Positions 22,095 through 35,700 are shown, numbered from the stretch's first letter. The stretch is 64,000 bases of DNA from Megalopta genalis (GCF_051020955.1 NC_135018.1:3386814-3450813); one strand, 5' to 3'. Program-made: numbers and translations. Notes: a model not told the origin generated them from the sequence alone.

Positions 22095-22354
22095 TTAACC
22101 CTTTGCACTCGAGTGGTGACCCACCGAGAGTGCAAAGGGTTGTAAAATTGTTACATCACGTTCCAAGATAATTTTTACATTACAAAAGCTTAGATATAAA
22201 AAAATTATTAAAAGTCTAATTGTTGTACGAGTCACAAGACTAAATTTTATATGCATAAAATGCATATAAAATTGTCATATAAAATAGAAATACCATAAGT
22301 CAGAAGAATGAATTTAGATTTATAGTCAAAATGGCTTCGCGTGCAAAAGGTTAA
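22095..22354. mobile_element. TTAA-flanked piggyBac-like MITE
   Basis: Begins TTAACCCTTTGCACTCGAG and ends CGCGTGCAAAAGGTTAA, so both borders are TTAA, the target of piggyBac-type elements. The left end carries its own hairpin (ACCCTTTGCACTCG paired with CGAGAGTGCAAAGGGT). The interior shares GTACGAG and CATATGC-like segments with 61481-61890. No coding capacity. Confidence 0.65.
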
Positions 22355-22964
22355 ATGAATAATGCTTCTCTGGCTACTTATTTAAATGTGGACTAAGAAA
22401 AATTTGGTTTTCCGTTGTATGTTACATTTTGCCACGATTATGCAAGAAACATTTGTAGCTGTGCTATCATTTTGAAGGCTCTCGGCTATTTGACACCGAC
22501 GTCTAAGTTCAACGTTTATTTCAAGCCACCATAAAAAAGAAGCTGGATATACTCCAAACACGTATATCAATACTATTGCAAATTTAAAATTGAAATATAA
22601 TAAGAGAGTTGTAGTTTCCTTTTTTTTTATTTTGACATAACATTGACCAAATCAGACAGTTTACTATCTTCCTGTCGCGAAGTGTAGGATTGCGATTTAT
22701 GATACAACATCTAACTGTACCCAGAATTATGAAGTACACAAATCTGAAGTTTACAAATACTTTGTCGACCTCGAGATTCTCGTTTTTGTAGATCATCTTA
22801 GAACAGTCGATTAGAGTAACGTCCCTAATTGATTTCTGAATAAAAAAAAAAATGTAACATATTGTATTCGATAAATGAGCCGTTTATTTTGAAAGCGGCA
22901 TAAGTCACTTTACCGTAATGAAAAGTGGTGATTTTTTAATGTTTATACGAAATTATTTATACTG

Positions 22965-23550
22965 AGATATATCAATATATATTGTATCAATAGATATATC
23001 AATATATATTGTACCATCGATAGATATATCAATATATATTGTATCAACAATAGATATATCAATATATATTGTATTATCAATAGATATATCAATATATATT
23101 TTATTATCAATAGATATATCAATATATATTGTATTATCAATAGATATATCAATATATATTTTATTATCAATAGATATATCAATATATATTGTACCATCGA
23201 TAGATATATCAATATATATTGTATCAACAATAGATATATCAATATATATTGTATTATCAATAGATATATCAATATATATTTTATTATCAATAGATATATC
23301 AATATATATTGTATTATCAATAGATATATCAATATATATTTTATTATCAATAGATATATCAATATATATTGTACCATCGATAGATATATCAATATATATT
23401 GTATCAACAATAGATATATCAATATATATTGTATTATCAATAGATATATCAATATATATTTTATTATCAATAGATATATCAATATATATTGTATTATCAA
23501 TAGATATATCAATATATATTGTATATTATCAATAGATATATCAATACATA
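22965..23550. repeat. 30-bp satellite with 180-bp higher-order repeat
   Basis: About twenty tandem copies of a 30-base unit (core ATAGATATATCAATATATAT). Variants at the unit start (GTACCATCG, GTATCAACA, GTATTATCA, TTATTATCA) recur in a fixed order of six, giving a 180-base higher-order period: GTACCATCG occurs at 23011, 23191 and 23371. Because 30 is a multiple of three, the minus strand stays open for 218 codons of Ile/Leu/Tyr; this is not a gene. Confidence 0.92.
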
Positions 23551-24483
23551 CAGTATCCTGAGATAACAAATACAAGTAAATCTTCTCGAAAGTTAGCATC
23601 CATATTTTGAAACGTTTTAAAACGCAAACCCTTATATATATCGACTTAAAAACAAAGTGACTTATGCCACTTTCAAAATAAACGGCTCAAATATAAAGTG
23701 AATCATGCTCGAAAACAAAGCAAAGTCGTAGCAGTCGGTCAACCCACAGTAACCGACTCATAAGCGTTGTTATAGTTCCGAAGTTCGTCAGAAAATAACG
23801 AGTTATAAAACTTAGGCGAATATCAACTTAAGCGAATCAATAATAATCGTGTATGTCGTAGTGCAAGGATAAATGCTTCGCGTATGTCTTTCATCGATTT
23901 CATTGTTACGTTACGGTGACATCTGCGAGACCAACGTTTCTTATACTACGTAGAAATATAATAAATGCAAGATTAAAAGAATAACTATTATGATAAAGCT
24001 GACAAGCCGTTTTCGCCTCGCGGACTTTTTGTGGCTGCAGAGAACTCACGGTGATCCCATTAAACGATTTACCTGTTGATTATTTTTAAATAATCGCCTC
24101 GTTCACGTGGTAAATAAGTGTGTCGCGTTTGTAGCGAGAGAAAGGACAGTGTACTGTGCACTTACTCAAGCAGCATGCCAACTAACGTATAATTACAAAG
24201 GGCTACTTTGTACCGTATATATCGATGTAAAACGTACCCATAGAAAATGTTAGTTTACCTAACAAATCATGAACTTATTATTATTATTATTATTATCCAA
24301 TTAAAGGATAAAGATAGCTTACGAAAAAATACATTTTACATCAAATTTGTTCTACCATAATCGAAAAAAGTAGGTACGAAGGGTAACCGTATGCTAATTA
24401 TCAGATCATTTTCTTGACGTTGTTGCCTTTAAAGATAACTATTGTCCACGAATTTCTCGAAGATCAGATTTCCCTTTCCGGAA

Positions 24484-25570
24484 ACTTTATGTACAATTTA
24501 ATATCTTCAAAATGGAAAGTGAATAATTATTTTCACTGATACTATTATTAATACTGCTATATTATACTATTATATTATATATATTATACTATTAATTAAT
24601 AGTATTATTCAATGAAGCTTAGTATTTGCTAGTTATATCTTTATGTACAATTTAATATCTTCAAAATGGTAAGTGAATAATTATTTTCATTGATACTATT
24701 ATCAATACTGCTATATTATACTCTATTATATTATATATATTATACTATTAATTAACAGTATTATTCAATGAAGCTTAGTATTTGCTAGTTATATCTTTGT
24801 GTACAATTTAATATCTTCAAAATGGTAAGTGAATAATTATTTTCATTGATACTATTATCAATACTACTATATTATACTATTACATTATATATATTATACT
24901 ATTAATTAACAGTATTATTCAATGAAGCTTAGTATTTGCTAGTTATATCTTTGTGTACAATTTAATATCTTCAAAATGGTAAGTGAATAATTATTTTCAT
25001 TGATACTATTATCAATACTGCTATATTATACTATTATATTATATATATTATACTATTAATTAATAGTATTATTCAATGAAGCTTAGTATTTGCTAGTTAT
25101 ATCTTTATGTACAATTTAGTATCTTCAAAATGGTAAGTGAATAATTATTTTCATTGATACTATTATCAATACTGCTATATTATACTATTATATTATATAT
25201 ATTATACTATTAATTAACAGTATTATTCAATGAAGCTTAGTATTTGCTAGTTATATCTTCATGTACAATTTAATATCTTCAAAATGGTAAGTGAATAATT
25301 ATTTTCATTGATACTATTATCAATACTGCTATATTATACTATTATATTATATATATATTATACTATTAATTAATAGTGTTATTCAATAAAGCTTAGTATT
25401 TGCTAGTTATATCTTTATGTACAATTTAATATCTTCAAAATGGTAAGTGAATAATTATTTTCATTGATACTATTATCAATACTGCTATATTATACTATTA
25501 TATTATATATATATTATACTATTAATTAATAGTATTATTCAATGAAGCTTAGTATTTGCTAGTTATATAT
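24484..25570. repeat. 155-bp satellite, seven copies
   Basis: Seven tandem copies of a 154-156-base monomer, marked by AGTATTTGCTAGTTATATCT at 24621, 24777, 24931, 25085, 25239, 25395 and 25551. Each copy contains TCTTCAAAATGGTAAGTGAA and a TATTATACTATTAATTAA block. Copies are nearly identical, indicating recent amplification or gene-conversion-like homogenisation. Confidence 0.92.
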
Positions 25571-26572
25571 TATTAAATATTGAACAGATATCCTGAAAAT
25601 TCCTGAATATTTGACACGTTATCGTTTCCAAAATATGTGAGATCTTCTTAAGTTCTATAATTATACTATAAATAAAATATACACTATAATATTCTAAAAT
25701 AATTCCAAGGGAACCACTAAAATAAAGCATACAGCATAACGAAATACAACGAAAAAAGCGACGGTTCGACGAACGACGAAGATATTACTCTAAATGACGA
25801 AAGCGACGATGAAGAAAACTATGGCATTTACGACGCGGAATTATTATTATTATTGCACAGGGCTTTACTCTTCCCACGGTGAACGATATCGATTGAATGT
25901 ATAAAGTGTTATCGTCGATACCACGAAGACCGTGGTGCCGAAGAAACACACGTTTTATATGCCCAATATGCGAAGAAAGTGGAAGGAAAAAAAGATCAAT
26001 TTCCGTTTGAGCTTCCAATGCCGAAAAAAGCTCTTCCCGTTTCGTCGATAAGTAATACCGTATATAAAGTTGCGGAGCTGTCGCGTCGTGCATTCTGCGA
26101 GAGGAACGAGGAGAGGACCAGAAGGTATCGGCTTGCGGAATAGGACGCGGCGTTCGCCTTATCGTCTCGACGGCTTCCATTTCACAACGGCATCGAGTTT
26201 AGGCGTCGTCGTCGCAGCGATGCGGCCGACGCGCGCGGTGTTTCGTGCGCGCAACAGATCACGGCTCTGTATTTTCGTGCGGGTTTATTATCCATCGCGT
26301 CCGGTCCGTTTACATGCATTATGCATTGCTCCAGAATGCAATCAATCATTTCTGACGGTCGGATACGTTTGGGTGAAGGCCAAAACCGGCGGGTTGCGTT
26401 GCGAAAAGATGTATCGCGGCTGAGACAGATCCAATGCGATAATGCCGCATGCGACTCCCTTATGCAAATGCGCGTTGCACCCGCTTCGACCCGAGCTGGC
26501 TGGGTGAAGGTTGCGTTGCTGGCTGCGTAAACGGGCTCGTGTACACGCCGCGACCGTCGCTGTGTGTCGCGC
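25571..26572. other. No recognised gene; GC-rich from 26050
   Basis: AT-rich to 25740, then increasingly CpG-rich. Frames of 69-131 codons on both strands overlap each other and show no known motif. Confidence 0.3.
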
Positions 26573-27298
26573 GCCGGTTCCGCGATAGCGCACGGTTAAA
26601 TTTACGGAAAATCGGTGCGGTTAAATTTATACGACCCGGACCCCCACTCTTCCCCCACCACAGCGTTTCCAGATCGCTGGATACACGGGGATAGGAAATG
26701 GCTATAGTAACACGCTATAGTAACACTTGCAGTAAAACATGCGAGATAATTTTGTTTTCAGTAATTTTTCTCTTACTTTTATAATTGTAGCAACAATGGA
26801 TAGGGTTACTGGCGCCAGTTCCGCGATAGCGCACGGTTAAATTTACGGAAAATCGGTGCGGTTAAATTTATACGACCCGGGCCCCCACTCTTCCCCCACC
26901 GCAGCGTTTCCAGATCGCTGGATACACGGGGATAGGAAATGGCTATAGTAACACGCTATAGTAACACTCGCAGTAAAACATGCAAGATAATTTTGTTTTC
27001 AGTAATTTTTCTCTTACTTTTATAATTGTAGCAACAATGGATAGGGTTACTGGCGCCGGTTCCGCGACAGCGCACGGTTAAATTTACGGAAAATCGTTGC
27101 GGTTAAATTTATACGACCCGGGTCCCCACTCTTCCCCCACCGCAGCGTTTCCAGATCGCTGGATGCACGGGGATAGGAAATGGCTATAGTAACACGCTAT
27201 AGTAACACTCGCAGTAAAACATGCAAGATAATTTTGTTTTCAGTAATTTTTCTCTTACTTTTATAATTGTAGCAACAATGGATAGGGTTACTGGCGCC
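26573..27298 (+). repeat. 241-bp tandem triplication
   Basis: Three head-to-tail copies with a period of 241 bases: CCGCGATAGCGC or CCGCGACAGCGC recurs at 26580, 26821 and 27062. Each unit contains GGTTAAATTTACGGAAAATC, CCACTCTTCCCCCACC, a GCTATAGTAACAC block and GATAGGGTTACTGGCGCC. The copies differ by only a few substitutions. The array ends exactly where a MITE begins (27299). Confidence 0.9.
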
Positions 27299-27472
27299 GG
27301 TTACTGTGGTGTGATCAATTGCTGTGTCTTTTGCTTGGTTTTCGGGCATAGTTAACTTTATATTTATCGAGTATGATATATCACATTTGTTTGCTTTTTT
27401 TATTCTGTAAATGTTTTGATAAAAGAATTCAAACGAACGAAAAGCACAGCAACTGGCCACACGACAGTAACC
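27299..27472. mobile_element. 174-bp MITE with GGTTACTGT ends
   Basis: The left end GGTTACTGTGGTGTGATCAA and the right end (inverted GGTTACTGTCGTGTGGCCAG) are about 45-base imperfect terminal repeats, both continuing TTGCTGTG...CTTTT. It belongs to the same family as the outer ends of the 1.77-kb element at 21990-23755 and the left end at 62698. No coding capacity. Confidence 0.7.
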
Positions 27473-28984
27473 ACTGTTCCACTACACCAGCTGCGATTTT
27501 TCTGATTCATACGAGTCCAAACACGATGTAAATCGGACTACGATTTATTATTATAGACTGCTTATTAATTAATCCGAGAGCAGCTTAAATAAATCCGATT
27601 TACATTGTGTTTGAGCTCATTTGAATCAGAAGAATCTCGGGTACCCATTGATACTGCATTATGAAGGTAAGGAAATAATTACGGGAAATGATATTTATTA
27701 TTACCTTTATTTAGTTGTTTCAATAAAATAGAGATATTATTGCATCTAATTGCACTTTATATCTAATTCAGTGTCTTTGTATTTCGTACAAAGTCATATA
27801 AATCTGTAAAAGATACTCGCAACGTTCGCATCTCCAGAGAATAAACAATCGATTGAAGCGATACACGTTATTTTCAATAAGCATTTTAATGAATTCCTCC
27901 ATTGCAAAACGAATTTCACAGATCCAAAATTAGCATACCCGAACATCCGTTCGAAACAGGTGTTGCGAGCATTATTTATGCGAACTTTTTTTTTTTACTG
28001 TCTGGACAGATTTTAGCAGAGGCTCGGTTTCACCTAGCGTTGAATCTTAAACTTTCTAAAAATATCTGACACGCTGCAACTATATACGCCGAGCATCCTT
28101 GCACGAGCTCGCATCGTTAAATTTATGAAAAAAAGGGTCTGGTTAGGTATAACTTATGAAGGAAAAGGATGTTGAACTGAAACTTTTTTTAGTACGTTAA
28201 CTACCACACCCCGGTATCCATAAAAAGAACACACAAAATTAGAACAACTTGTTTCATAATATAAGGGTAGAAAAGGCAAGATTTGTTGCAGCAATTACTT
28301 TTACAACCCTCTTGCACCTAAACAAAGACTTTTCAAACTTTAGAGACTGTAATAAATTTTCCAAATTTGCCAAATCGGGTCAACTCCATCAAGAAAAAAT
28401 TGAGAAAAATGATGGAATAGTATATGTAGCAAATTCTTCTTAATTAACGCTCAAGATATTTGCTGCCGATTCCAAAATATTGTTTATTTTTATATTTATT
28501 AATATTGATATTAATATTGATATTAATATTAATATAAAATATTAATTAAATATAATATATTATATTTATATTTATTAATATTGTTTATTTTTATTATTAT
28601 ACGAAAATAATCACTGAAATTCTAAAAAATATATGTACGATACTCGAATGCCAAAATGTCAATCATCATATTCGTCTCAACTACAATTTTTCCATTTTTG
28701 ATATTGATGGACATTTGAGAAGCGATTAAAATTTATTAAAAGACGATATAACAAAGTTGACTAGATTTTTTCACTTTGATTGTGACCACTTCACGTAGAA
28801 ACAGCGCTGAGTGTATAGCAGCTAACTGTACAGTCATAAAGAAATTGGAGACTTTTATGACACGCGCAATGGCAAGTTTAAGGTCAAACACACCTGCACA
28901 TTATGCAGTGTGCATAGCAATTATGTTAACCGTGTGCATAGTAGTTATGTGTGCCATAATTATGTTAACATCCGGAAAGGGGTG
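27473..28984. other. Intergenic, no gene recognised
   Basis: AT-rich. 28365-28450 repeats part of 21325-21395 and continues into a TTCTTCTTAATTAACGCTC segment resembling the TACAGTAATG MITE end, so a decayed relative is present. AT-only block at 28490-28600. Confidence 0.35.
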
Positions 28985-29150
28985 AGTCCTGAGGTCATTC
29001 GAAGTAACCTTTTCCATAGCGAAAATGCAATCCGCGGCTATGATTACGTGTTATCAACGAAAAACACTGACCAATGAGAGGCGAGATCGGCCGCCTCGCG
29101 TCAGCTGATCTCTGAAAGCCTCACATTGGCCGGTGTTTAGGTCACAGGCA
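28985..29150. repeat. Dispersed repeat, copy B, with inverted CCAAT palindrome
   Basis: Begins CCTGAGGTCATTCGAAG like 650-870. It contains AAACACTGACCAATGAGAGG and, about 55 bases on, the near inverse GCCTCACATTGGCCGGTGTT, so the segment 29063-29138 can fold into a hairpin with a CCAAT box in each arm. Confidence 0.5.
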
Positions 29151-29510
29151 CTTCTTATGTTTATACAGTGATGGGTCCTACTCCTGCACACCTCCAGGCC
29201 GCTCCGTTACGCTGATCCGTTAGCGAGGGTCGATATAGAAATTGTCTTTGCTCTGATTCGCTGACGGTTCACTGCTGAGATAGGATCCACTGTGGATTGG
29301 ATGCGCAGTAAAATGGTGGGGATGTGCACGCCAGCTTAGGGAGTAAGAAAATCATGCTGTAGTAGGTCCCATTACTGTACCGCGATACAGATCAGAAGTT
29401 TTCGACTCTCTGTTCGCATTTGTCAGAATTATTCTGATTCTTTCGTATCTGGTATATGAATAAAAGTATCCTCAAAGAATGATTAAAAAAAAGAACTATA
29501 TAAAAAGTAA
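29151..29510. other. No recognised gene
   Basis: Mixed-composition DNA with no exon-like structure. Confidence 0.3.
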
Positions 29511-29792
29511 AAGTAGTACTATAGTACTATAATATAGTACTATAATAGTACTATAGTACTATAATATATACTATAATATAGTACTATAATATATACTATA
29601 ATATAGTACTATAATATATACTATAATATAGTACTATAATAGTACTACAGTACTATAATATATACTATAATATATATAGTACTATAATAGCACTATAGTA
29701 CTATAATATATACTATAATATATACTATAATATATATATAGTACTATAATATAGTACTATAATAGTACTATAATAGTACTATAGTAAAAGTA
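29511..29792. repeat. TAGTACTATAATA simple palindromic array
   Basis: Irregular tandem TATAGTACTATAATA units, self-complementary, AT-rich. Confidence 0.88.
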
Positions 29793-32700
29793 AAGCATAA
29801 TAGTTGTGGTTTATATAAAATGAAATGGCAAATTTCTAAATTGTTATTACTGAAATAGATTTATATGAAAAACAGACCTTCTGGCGCAAACCTACCCTAT
29901 TTCACCAGAAAAAGTTTTGCTATCTCCCGATGTTGGTCCAATATCAAAGAAATTTATTTTATATATAAAAAGCTAAATCAAGCGCATCGCCACTAAGATT
30001 CAAACTATCTTCAAAACATAAAATTACCAGATTTATCGTGTAACCGTCTAATATGAATGATCAAAGTATATTAATAATATACAATATTTTCTGTCTGTAC
30101 CAAAATGATGGAGAAACATTAACCAAATAGCCCGCAGTTGAGATAATACGCGTGAATAAAATATCCGAGGCTGTAACGTGTTATCCCGGGATAACGAGAG
30201 CAACAAAGTCGACCCAAGAGGGAGCAAGAAATTATTGGAATACGAGGCGCGAGAAAACGACGGAATTGATAACGCTGGCCGCCCGGGGGATGCGTCGCAG
30301 GAGATAATTGTGCGTTGACCGAACTTGACACAGAGAAAACGGGCGACGCAGCGCTCTCTCGAACGGGATCGATCGGGTCAGCTAGCAAATTGTTTACTAG
30401 AGCAAGTTTAAAATGCAACGCTATCTAGCAACTTTCACTCCGCGGGAACGGTTACGTAAAGCTGCGTGCGCGGCTCGAAAACGAAGCGATCCTTCGAGAA
30501 AGCCGTGGGCGAATGATATCGTGGGATATGGGCTGTATGTGCTTGCATGGCCGTAAGTACCGAATCGTGTACAGGCCAAGAGAAAGAAGTGCGACCACAC
30601 CTCCACAGCTTATTATACTTTCTGGGCGTCGGTGAAACGCCGACACAACGAGTTTAAAGTTATTTCCGAGATTTTCCCACCGGGAAAGCTCTCGCCTCCC
30701 ATGTGGCTAAAAATAATTGCTAATTATGCTGTAACACAGAAGTACTGCAAATATTTCTGCGCGATTCATTTCGATCGGCTTTGCGTAAATACGGAAATAA
30801 AATGCGTAAACGGATCGATGTGACACAATTTTCAGAAATTCTTTCCGCGAAAACTGTAAATCGTGCATCGTTTCGTTTATCACAATCTATTATTTATAAT
30901 CAGTTTACTGTGCACGTCGAACGTTGTATCTTTGTTCCACTAAATTATATAAGCGAGTTTCTATTTCGAGCAGTATATTTATTTCAAATACGTAATCATA
31001 GATAACCAACAGGAACAACTAATGTTCGAACTGCGAGCGCTGAAGCAGTTTTGAACGGTGTTACATGTTGCTTCTCGTAACAATTGGTGTGCTATCATTT
31101 CCGAAAATCTTTCGACAACTGAGAAAATAGCAAGTAGAAAAAGAAACGGACGATTTAGGCTCTCGACTCGATAATTGAACGTTACTAAAAACGTGTGCGC
31201 CTTCAATTAAACGAGACCCTAATGTGTCTTACGAGACTTAATGATACGTTTCTGGTTCTAAATTATTCGCTTTACAGACATTAATATTAAATGCTTCATT
31301 GCACACGTTGCAGAAACATAGAGTGGAAAAAATGATGAACGAGAAAAACAGATTTGAAAAGTGCTGGTTCCACGAAAAGTATGTAACGCTCAAGGAAAAG
31401 ACTTTTCATTGATCTGACGGCGTACGAAGAATGTTTAGCATTTACTGCAACGCGAATCGTTAAATAAATAGAGTTATCTATGACGAGCGATTAAACGCCT
31501 TGCGTAACGAAACCGATGATGAGTCTCGATCGATCGGAAGAAAAGAGATTGGAAAAGTTCTACTGCGAAATCTTATTTTCGACCGACCACGCATCCTTAT
31601 CCGAAGGTTCTTGCAAACCGTGAATAGTCCAAGCGCAATAGTACACTCATTGCCACCGTCGAGACGCAGCAATAAAAAGTCGGTGTAATTTGATCAAGAA
31701 AAATATTTCTTTAATAGTCTTGAAAACATTACAGTTTGTACGAATACAAATTTGTAAAAATCAACAATTCTCGATTTTACATAGCATTGAACATTGATTG
31801 GCAAACAGTTCAATTGCAATACCTTTTTAATGCATCGTGTACCTAACATGAGAATATATGATAATAGGTCACAGATCCCCTGAATAATTGTACTACGAGT
31901 ATAACAAGATTGATTAAACCATTTTACGGAAAATACAAAGATCACGATCGACGCTTTATACGTGACCCTGTTAGCATATTTATTATTTGTTCTTTTTCTT
32001 TTTGGTAAAACAGCGTTAAGTACCTTCCGATCAACCTAATAATAAAATCGGTGTCACCTCGACGACGACGGAAGTGTTTGCTCACTCACGCCTTTTGTTC
32101 TCAAAAGATGGCGCAGCTAGAACCAATTTCCGGTCCACAGCCATGGCCGGCTGAGAACCACTGATGAACTGATTAAGAGGTATTTATTATTTTGCATCGC
32201 TATCGTGCGGCTATGCATACTTAAGGGTCAAAGCAGGCCATCTTAAGCCGCAGATAAACGGAAAAAATAAGGCATGCGTGCACGAAGGGAACAGAAGGTC
32301 CGATTACACGCGAGAACGTTCGGAGAATCAGTTTCAAAACCGGACCTGAACGAACCCACGTTGAACTTGGCTGGCGCAAAATAAAATATTGTACTAAATA
32401 ATGAATGATCCACCTTTCTAAACAAAAGCGTAAACAGTAGATTTATACATATGTATAAATGTTAAGGTAATATATATATATATATAATATAATAATATAA
32501 TATAATATATAATAATATAATATATTATATTATATATAATATAAGGTAATTATATTACACGATTGCTGTTTTGTTAGAGTACCATTTCTTCCCTGAATTT
32601 GCTTTCATTGAAATATTTTATTTGTCGATGCGTCGTATGATATTTATGATATTATTTGATTTGATTTTGCACAGAATATTTCAAATAGCACTTTTGGAAC

Positions 32701-35700
32701 ACTATTCCAATAGAATCTTATCTAGTTGCTATCTTGATCGTTATTAAATATACATATACACTTCGTATGTGGCAGCCACTATCTTCCGTCGGTACATTTC
32801 TTTAACCGACGAAAGCATAACGTAGTAAACGCAAATGCAAGAAAGTTTGATTCAAAGAGAATATATATATCATATATATTATATATATTGAACAATTTAA
32901 GCCCGAATTAGGTGAGCGGATCGAAACATAAATATTGCATGATCGGGAAAAGGATATGTGTCAAAATAAGAGTTAACCTTTTGTAATCTTATTCCGATTC
33001 AATCGACGTTGTACTCGATTCGATTTCGAAACGAAGATATTTCGCGATACCGATTATTTCTTGTAACATAAACAAACACTTAATGAAACACCAGCTTTCA
33101 ATGAATCAAAATAATTATTCTTATTATCCTCCTGATAACTTCCTCGTGTATCATCATTCGAGGCTGATTAAAAAAATTCCAGGCTCAGATAAATGTTACC
33201 GATTGTATGATAATCGACGAGAAAAATATTCCAAGCACACCTCGAAAGTACTGTAAATAAAGGCGTTCATAGATCGTGTCCACGAATGTGTGCGCGAGCT
33301 TGATCCAAATGACGTTAGCAGCAGTTTGAAAAAAAAAACATTTTCGGAACTGGCTCAACCTCATTGAAAACATTGAATTTTTTTCAACCACAGCTAAAGT
33401 ATCCTTGTGAAATACAAATTAATACATTTCATAATAATGTCACTTTTTGTGAAAGCATCGATTAATAACAACAGATAACCGTAACCAAAAATAAAATATA
33501 TATATATTTCTGCTTCTGTAGGCATCATCGATACCGAAACATTGAAACACGTTCGAACAACATGCCTGAACGTATCAAACGGATTCGGGGAATCGATGTC
33601 TTTGTTAGAGAAACAGCGAGCATAATTGCTAATCACCGGATGACATTGCACTTTGTAACGAACGTAGAAATAAATATTGATATCGCATGCAAAATTTCGT
33701 GACAGATAACCAATCGGAACAATCGATTCCGCAACGTGCGGTTTGAAGAAACGTTAGGTTAGATCAATTATTGCTGCTTTCCACGCAACAGGAGCGGTCA
33801 CGTTCCACTTGTTTCCCCATTATAATAGCCGAAAAAGGTTTGAACGTGATTCATCGGCACATCGATATCGCGTGGTGTTGCTGCGATCGTTTCGGTATCG
33901 GTCATACGAGAAGCCTCGACCAGCCGTTTTGGTCCACGCGATAGAAATTTCACCGAGTAATATCGATCGTTTCGCCGCAGAAATGTCGAGAACTCTTGCG
34001 AGGAAAGTGGGGAAAAAAGAATAGGCCAGCAAAGGCGACGTAGCACGCGTTAGAGAAAGACGGAGAATGGAAAGAAAGAAAGAGACAGAGAAACGTTTCA
34101 TTTCCGTAGAAACGGGCCGCACACACCGTAGATCGGCGCACGTTCCTCGTGTCCAAAATGGCTGGTCGCTAAAATTAGCGTCGGAAAGCAACGAAAGAGA
34201 TACCGGATAAGAGTATACCATGCCCTGATTCAACTCACCTTGACGTCGAAGAAAAGTCATATAAAATAGTATCGCCCTGCTGGACGGCCGCCTTCTAGCG
34301 TGAAAATTGAACGGGTGTTCGTGGGTGTATCGAGACAGATGGATCGCCCTGTCGGGTGCACCCCAGTGTCTCGTTTTTATGTTTCGCTACGATATCGCCT
34401 GCGAAAGTTCCTCGTTGGAATATGGTCGGTCGCCTCGATGTGACACCGTCACGATGCCTTCCGATTTTCTCGATGATCTTTTCGAACCCGCTAACTCAGT
34501 CGATCCCTGTCGGCGAATTGCTGTCCGCTCTCAAGGTTTCTCTGCGGCTTTAGCGTGCTGTGCTTACCTTTTTCGCTCACGACGTATACAGTATACACAC
34601 TCAATGTACGTTCCGGCTTCTGAGACGGCTACTGCCTGAATACCACTGCAAACGCTCGTTCGACAAAACCAGGCCCGTATCGTGACTTGCGGATCCCCGT
34701 TCATGATAACGCTGCCCCTACCTTCTTCACCCAGTCTATGTTTCTTTCCTGTCGATCACGTGGTACGTTATACAAGTGTATGATGTTACTATGTATGTAC
34801 GTACATACAGTATCATTCGCAGTGACGCAACATGAATTTCATGGTTCCTATTATGTACATACGTGTCCACATAAATCTGTGCGTATCAATTTTATTATCT
34901 TAAAAAGTTTACGTTTAGAAGAAGAACACTCTTATCTTGTGACTCTTACCTTAGTAGATCGTTCGATGCTGTTGTCGATAATAATTGCGATTATGTCCAT
35001 TTTACATGCAATCAGATAACGATTGAAATCAAATTTTCCATTTAACATTAACGATATAAGAAGAGAATGATTGATATTTCTTTTCGGTATTGGTAAAATT
35101 ATTAGAAAGACATAAGCATTGTGAACAATTGGGATTTCGGGGGAACCAATAATTTGTAAATCGCGTATCAAAAAAGAGAAAATCTAGTAACATGGCAGCC
35201 TTGCCTAATGAAAGATCATAGTCCATGTTTAAGTAACAGTAACGTGATAAAAAAAAATGAACATAGAAGAAGAAAATTTATTACACCGAGTGACAAACTA
35301 ATGGAACTATTTCGATAAAGTTAATAAATAACACAGAGATATTGTGACGATTATTATTCATGTAACTGTGTGTAGCCTGTAATTACATGTACATACATAT
35401 TCGTAATACCATTTGTCGTTACTCCAATTGACTCCAATCTTCAATACATTTAGATAGACCATGAATTTCTTCAAGTTGCCGCTAATTGAGTAGATACACA
35501 AGTTTGTCTTGATGATCCGGGAAAATGAGTTGTATCTATGTACTTCTTAAATCAAGAACTTGATACTATTACGTATTTTTAGTGATTCTGGTGCAAGATC
35601 AGATACGTATGATTGTGATATTTGTAACAGAATTGCGATGACTCTGTGATCGTTAGTATAACCTTAATGTCAGCGTATTAAATAAATGCGCACGTGATTC

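Larger units (their letters stand above)
21990..23755. mobile_element. 1.77-kb composite element with ~60-bp terminal inverted repeats
   Basis: The left end CGGTTACTGTGCGATAATC...TTTGTTTTCGAGCA (21990-22055) is matched by the inverted right end (23695-23755), which reads on the minus strand CGGTTACTGTGGGTTGACC...TTTGTTTTCGAGCA. Inside lie a second inverted pair (22877-22912 and 23654-23688, around GCCGTTTATTTTGAAAG), a TTAA-flanked MITE (22095-22354) and a satellite (22965-23550). No transposase frame exists, so it is non-autonomous and composite. A 174-bp relative sits at 27299-27472 and a left end at 62698. Confidence 0.6.

Noticed and set aside
22943..23599. 218-codon minus-strand frame of Ile, Leu and Tyr
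   Set aside because: It is the translation of a 30-bp satellite whose length is a multiple of three, so stops are avoided by construction.
33798..34260. 146-codon minus frame with overlapping frames on both strands
   Set aside because: No family match; only its first seven codons look exon-like because a GTGAGT donor follows them.
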